Shown: positions 59,425 through 64,000 of the stretch, in pieces
How the letters are laid out: every line of letters begins with the position of its first letter
Numbering within the stretch: position 1 is the first letter of the stretch
DNA from: Varanus komodoensis
Taxonomy: Eukaryota > Chordata > Lepidosauria > Squamata > Varanidae
Length of the DNA stretch: 64,000 bases
Assembly: GCF_004798865.1 (NCBI RefSeq)
Contig: NW_025335589.1
Location: 13,444,132 to 13,508,131, forward strand
Direction of reading: 5' to 3'
Made by a program: the position numbers and the translations under genes
Notes under the pieces: generated by a model
Told to the model about the DNA's origin: nothing
Seen by the model: only the letters and a program-made list of their open reading frames with translations
Database searches by the model: none

Positions 59425-61065
59425 CAAGCCTACAAAACAACTGCCAAAACATTTAGGCATTTGGCATAGGCAACTGTAATTTTTCATTGTGATAGCAGGG
59501 TCCAAGAGCTCCTTTTAATATTTCACAAGCATACATTCTATAAATATAAAGACAAAATTAAGCATGGTGGCCAGTGTCCCTTTCCATGCATGAAGTGGGA
59601 GTTTGTGTATTTGTACAGAGGAGAACGTTTTCTTTGCCCATGTAACCCCCTTGCACACTTTAAATCTGGGAGTGGGGAGCACCTTGCAACAGATTTTTTT
59701 TCCCTGGACCATAATCTGTTACTTCAATTCAGCAAGACAGATTCTCACATGGAATCAGAAGCCTCTGTAGATCAGATATGGATACACACCCAGAAGTGTT
59801 TGTCTGGATACATATTTGCATAGCAATGCACTTGAGTGCAAGGGTCCCAGACTCTATAATTAAGGCATGTGTATACCTTCTCTCCTCCTCCTCTCTGCAC
59901 TGGGATCCAGTGATCAAGCTAATAGCAGGCAGTTTCTTCCAAGGCAGGTGGGCTGGAGGCATGAGTCCAGGAGCATGAGCTACAGCAAGAGAGAAAAGCA
60001 TTGAAGAGTAGGTGGGAAGCTGCCTGAGCATAGGCTATGAGCAGGCTACCTGCAAGTCTGGTAGCAGGGTTGGAAAGAAGGTCAGACTCTCACCCAGGCG
60101 CACCCCAGCAAAAAGTCCATGATAAGAAGCCTTGCTCCTCTTCCTCGCAGTTCTTGCCTACTTGCTCACCTGCCTCTTAATCTGACCCAGACAGTGGTGG
60201 TGGTGAGTAGACCACTGTGGGAGAAGAAATAGATAATGCTGCCTGCTTGTTCATTATCAAGCAATCAAGTGATAGCTGTGATGAGAAAGAGGATGAGAAG
60301 CTGATGGCAATTTTGGTTTGAAGGTAGCCTTGCTCTGGGACAGAGCCAACTAAGAGTCCTTGCCAAATGACCCTCAAAAACATGAAGCCAGAACTTTCTG
60401 AAGGAGAGAGGTCCCTAGCCAGAACTGGTGCTAGGTACCTAAAAGATTCAAGGCTGAGGCCGAGAGCAGAGGAAAGGCCATAGAGGCAAAGAGCTGGCCT
60501 GCAGAACTACACAAGAGCACATATTATTCTGTTCAACCAGCAGCAAGTCATTGTACACCATCCAAAATCTACATCTTGACGCAAGCATCAGTATTACTTT
60601 AAGACCATGAATGCAAAAGAATGGGATATAATCCACAGAAATTGACAATGGTGGGGATGATATTCTCAAATATACACAGAAAAACTGTTTTTGGAACCCA
60701 GGAACAACCCACTATGAAATGGACACAGAGATGATAATCATGCTGAAGAATAAAATACTGACTAGAAGCCAGAAGGACCAGATCACTCAGGAATAGCAAA
60801 CAAGTTCTGACTGCATCAAAAATCCTCTCCATAAGCATTCACAAGGAAAAGAAACATCACATTGCCAACCCAAGCAGATTTGAAAATGAGTTAGCACAGA
60901 AGGGCTTGGAGAAAATTTAAAATGAAGCGTAGCTGCAGAAATGGCTTCAAATAATCCTTAACAAGGCAATAAAGCAGCAAAACCCCAAACTCTGAATAAA
61001 AGCAAATAAAAGATGGCCCTAGGAATACCCTCAAGCTATAAAGCTGCTCTTTCAAAGGGAGTATA
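59425..61065. other. No gene seen; possible unassigned old repeat
   Basis: 59.88-60.50 kb is G+C-richer with some word similarity to the 20.9-21.1 kb block ('cctgcctctt', 'gtggtg', 'gtgatgag'). A shared old repeat is possible but unproven. 60.54-61.06 kb is A-rich and unrecognised. Confidence 0.4.
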
Positions 61066-61074
61066 CCCCATCTA

Positions 61075-61890
61075 GAACAGGTTGAATTCCCCCCATCCAG
61101 TCAAAAGAAACACCTATTAGCAGCATCTAGCTCAGATCCCATCAGCCTATTCTTGAAATTGGAGTTTATCACCCCAATATGCATTGCTTTAAATTTCCTC
61201 ATGTTAAAGTACATTTGCTATTTTGATGCCCATTCTCCAGTTTGGAAAAATCCCTTAGGAGTTTCTTACAATCCCTTTCTGTTTTAACCACCCTAAATAG
61301 TTTGATGCCATCAGCAAAATTTGGCCACTTTACTGCTCCCTCCTTATTTATTTATTAAAAGCTTTTGTATTCCATCCTATTATACAAGATCTCAGGATGA
61401 CACACCAAAGCTTTTAATAAATAAATAAATAAATAAATAATTCCAGATCATTTAGTTGAATGAGTAAGTTGAAAAGCCCCTCTGTGGGATCTCAGTGTTT
61501 ACATCACACCACTGAAAGAAGTTACTGTTTATTCCTACTCTCTACCTTTTATTTGTTAGCCAATTACCAATCTGTAAGAGAACTTCTCCTGTAATTCCAC
61601 AACTGCTGAGATTGCTCAGGAATCTTTGTTGAGACACTTTGTCAAAGGTGTTTGGAAGGCTAAGTAAACTATGTACCACATTACCCCATCCACATTTTTA
61701 CTGACACTCTCAAAGAACTCTAAAAGGTCAGTGAGACAGGACTTACTTTTGCAGAAGCCATGGTAAATCATTTTTCTGTATACTTATTCATTCTGTCTTT
61801 AATAATGTTTTCAGCCAATTTACAAAGAACACTAACCAGTCTGCAATTTCCCAGATCCCACCTGGATCCCTTTTGGAAATACTTCATTTA
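61075..61890 (-). mobile_element. CR1-type LINE fragment, reverse-transcriptase N-terminal part, minus strand
   Basis: Minus-strand translation gives CRLVSVLCKLAENIIKD (about 61800-61850), matching the RT motif 'NYRPISLTSVLCKI.EKII'. Further along come HGFCKSKSCLTDLLEFFES and VSKNVDG (61685-61765), matching 'GF..GRSCLTNL..F...V...vD'. The remaining 61.10-61.60 kb, reversed, matches nucleotide landmarks such as the segment for 'NDLE' and 'aaatttgctgatggcatcaa'. The copy is interrupted by the palindromic insertion at 61344-61440 and carries several frame breaks. No 3' end is present. Confidence 0.85.
61344..61440. repeat. Palindromic SINE-tail insertion inside the CR1
   Basis: 22-bp perfect inverted arms, 'ttatttatttattaaaagcttt' shape at 61344-61365 and its complement at 61407-61428, enclose about 41 bp. 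That loop reads 'ccatcctattatacaagatc' then 'tcaggatgacac', a decayed form of the squamate SINE/LINE tail seen at 28.95 and 58.1 kb. An extra (TAAA)n runs to 61440. The CR1 sequence continues on both sides, so this is a later insertion. Confidence 0.85.
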
Positions 61891-61894
61891 TTTT

Positions 61895-62800
61895 CTTATT
61901 AGAGCCATTTATCCTGTGGATTTGTTTCCCCATGACATTTTATTTTTGACAGCATATCAGATTATGAAATTTTATTTTATTGCATTTACAATCTCAGAGT
62001 GTACATGAGATAGAAACAGCTTGTGTTTTGCTCCTTCTAAGATTTCGACGAACATAATTTCCATTAGGGAAGCTTTGTATTTCCCTATAGAAAGGTAACT
62101 GAGTCACCTTGTGGTCTATAGCCATATACATCCAAACACTGTGTACCAATCAATAAATACGGAGTTAGTCCGTGTTTGAAAGTCATGGCAAGTAGCTCAG
62201 TACTTTGTGTTTATATGGAGCCATTCAGATGATTTAGATGCGTATACATATCCACCCAATTGTAAAGTGGTTGTAATTTCTCTCCTAAGGCATTACTGGC
62301 AGCAAGAACTTTAGGCTAAAATATGCTAGCATTTTTGTTGTCTTTTTCCTGTTCTATTGCCTTCGACTGCCCACCATTGAGAACTTTCCTGAAATGAGTT
62401 TGGGCCATAGGGTTAAAGAGCTCCTGCACCTTTGAAATATGTATATGCCTGTGTGAGAGAGCACACACACATGTGCTTGAGTATTTCCTATGGGAAAATT
62501 GTTGGATTTGTTTGTGTATATTCTACCCCCTCCCATTAGTTTTGCATGTAAGAATTTTAATGATCTTACTTGCCTGGTTTCATTATTTATACCTGGTCTC
62601 CAAGGGTTCACATTCATAGAGTTAATCCAGGTTCTTTCCATGTATTCAGACAACCAGTTTGTTTCTTTTATTTATATTCCACCTTTCTACCCAAAAGTTG
62701 CAGTCAATACAGCTAACCCCCACCCCATAAAATTGGTATAGTAAATTTACTTCAGAGTGATTGAACCTCACTATAACTAAATCACTGTGAGAATCAGCTT
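61895..62800. other. No gene seen
   Basis: No repeat or coding domain was recognised on either strand. Confidence 0.5.
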
Positions 62801-62814
62801 TCATTCTCTTATAC

Positions 62815-63176
62815 CAGCGGTCCTGAAACTTTTCCAACGGGGCCAGTTGAAAAGTGCCCGTGGTGGGTGCAGGCTGCCAAGGCAGTGCCGGGGGGGGGGG
62901 CACGGGCCGGGGCGCATGGCAAGGGGGGGACGGGGGGGGGGGGGGGCGGGGGGGGGGACCCACGTAAAGGTGGGGAGGGGGGGGGGGGGGCTCAGGGTGA
63001 GACATCCACTTGCTCGAGCAGAAATCATTTTCTCCAAGCAAGTCCAAAACGATCTCTGCGCAAGCAAGCTGTGTGACCGCACGCACACGCAGCTAGTATA
63101 AAACCTCTGGTGCGAGCTGTTTAAATGGGCATGGCAGGCCAGATCCAGCCCGTGGGCCATAGTTTGAGGACCCATG
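62815..63176. mobile_element. hAT MITE, 362 bp, with G-tract interior
   Basis: The left end 'cagcggtcctgaaact' and the right end (reverse complement 'catgggtcctcaaact') form the inverted repeats of a very common amniote hAT MITE ('ccaggggtcctcaaact ... agtttgaggacccctg'). The flanks 'tcttatac' (62807-62814) and 'tcttttac' (63177-63184) are a target duplication matching at seven of eight bases. Interior landmarks 'ggggccagttg' near the left and 'gccagatccagcccgtgggc' near the right also fit. No transposase is present. Confidence 0.88.
62890..62990 (+). repeat. G-run cluster with G-quadruplex potential
   Basis: Uninterrupted G runs of about 11 (62890), 15 (62932), 10 (62948) and 14 (62977) bases lie within 100 bp, together with shorter runs. 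The frames that cross it give Gly- or Pro-rich translations and are artefacts. Confidence 0.9.
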
Positions 63177-63183
63177 TCTTTTA

Positions 63184-63260
63184 CTATGCATTTATTTATT
63201 TATTTAAACCATCTCTATGCTGCCCAATTCGCAAAAAGCCTCGGGGCGGCTTACAACATA
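63184..63260 (-). repeat. SINE/LINE 3' tail, minus strand
   Basis: (TTTA)n at about 63188-63206 is followed by 'ccatctctatgctgcccaat' and 'gcctcggggcggcttacaac', the complement of the same tail as at 28.95 kb. The following A+T-rich sequence to about 63450 may be its decayed body. Confidence 0.75.
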
Positions 63261-63264
63261 AATA

Positions 63265-64000
63265 CAACATTTAGAATCAAGCAGTATTGCCTACTGATGA
63301 AAGTCATACTGATATTTCTAAGAATACCTCTACAATTAGTAATAACATCTAAAAACCTGTTGAGAAAGACAATAACTAGGTCTATTGATAGAATCAAATG
63401 TTCAAGACACATTTCAAAGGGTCTGAGTTTCCCAGAAATGTTCATGCCCTCTTAACTTATAATTGCAGAAACCAAAAGCCAGGGATTTCCAAACACAAAC
63501 ACAACTTCAACATATTTTTATTCTCTGATCTGCTTCATGGACAGAAGAGGACCATCTCTGAGTGGTAGCTATCAAAACAGGTGGACAAAATTAAATTAAA
63601 ACTAGTGTAATCTCGTCTGTCAAATGTTATCCCTTTTGCATGTTGTGAGGTGCAGAATTTTAGCCTCTGTTCATGCTCAAGCAGCTGTGCTTGGAAATAA
63701 AATTGTATAATGCTTCTAAACTTGTCACATCCATCATCTGTGTGCTTGCCTTTAAATCCAACTAGGCATGGAGAAATTCAGCAGGTGCATTTTTTTTAAC
63801 ACCTGTGCATGATTGTAAAGAGACAGTGTAGTTGCCAAATATCGCTCTACTACACAGCTAATAAAACTAGAAGCATGGACATACTGGACAAAACAAGAAT
63901 GTGGGTAACAGAGCATATTATATCGATGTACCCAAGACTGACCCTTGAAATCCATTTGGGTGAATTCAAATAGCAAGCAATATACACATCCCCTTCTGCC
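63265..64000. other. No gene seen
   Basis: A+T-rich; the first 200 bp may belong to the repeat starting at 63184. Nothing else was recognised to the window end. Confidence 0.5.

Noticed and set aside
62646-63175. Proline-rich and glycine-rich open frames on both strands
   Set aside because: They are by-products of the long G-runs inside the hAT MITE and have no domain.
1-64000. CRISPR arrays, bacterial operons, phage or toxin modules
   Set aside because: No spaced direct-repeat array, ribosome-binding-site-led ORF series or such protein was seen; the content is vertebrate.

Overview
The window looks like nuclear DNA of a vertebrate, most likely a squamate reptile (lizard or snake). Three things point there. 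First, CR1 LINE fragments of at least two subfamilies carry the 3' ends typical of sauropsids. Second, two tRNA-derived SINE copies match the Sauria-SINE pattern: tRNA-like head, a middle reading 'gggccag..cac', and a tail like 'ggcgg.ataaat'. Third, there are many A+T-rich SINE/LINE tails ending in (TAAA)n, with small hAT-like and mariner-like DNA transposons. The species cannot be named from this.

No host protein-coding gene, rRNA, functional tRNA or CRISPR array could be supported. All open frames are short, and the only ones with recognisable protein similarity are decayed retrotransposon or transposon pieces. The window is best read as intergenic or deep intronic DNA. There is no operon logic, and no bacterial or viral system was seen.

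Layout. 1-14 kb: sparse repeats (a CR1 reverse-transcriptase fragment near 2.4-2.9 kb, a CR1 3' end at 11.6-11.9 kb) and microsatellites, (GA)n at 11.27 kb and (GT)n at 12.99 kb. 14-30 kb: a minus-strand CR1 3' end (14.2-14.7 kb), several small palindromic MITEs, an unassigned repeat block (20.1-21.1 kb), an old minus-strand CR1 end (24.1-24.5 kb), an amniote dispersed repeat (25.3 kb), a SINE/LINE tail and the best plus-strand CR1 copy (28.9-29.96 kb). 30-38 kb: a repeat-free A+T-rich block resembling a conserved noncoding element (31.4-32.1 kb), an internally deleted mariner (34.6-34.8 kb), a Sauria-like SINE and foldback MITEs. 38.6-41.2 kb: L1 remnants, a minus-strand copy with endonuclease motifs and a tentative plus-strand C-terminus facing it. 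42-58 kb: hAT-like elements, a LINE reverse-transcriptase C-terminal fragment (49.8-50.8 kb), a common squamate dispersed repeat (51.7-52.2 kb), a minus-strand Sauria-like SINE (54.2-54.5 kb) and a foldback MITE (55.6 kb). 58-64 kb: a GC-rich DNA transposon with complex ends (58.42-59.01 kb), a minus-strand CR1 with a palindromic insertion (61.1-61.9 kb) and a hAT MITE filled with G-tracts (62.82-63.18 kb).

The most useful leads are the transposons whose ends and target duplications can be read directly, the L1 tail-to-tail arrangement, and the candidate conserved noncoding blocks. Nothing here amounts to a new gene system. Family names rest on pattern recognition, without any database search.
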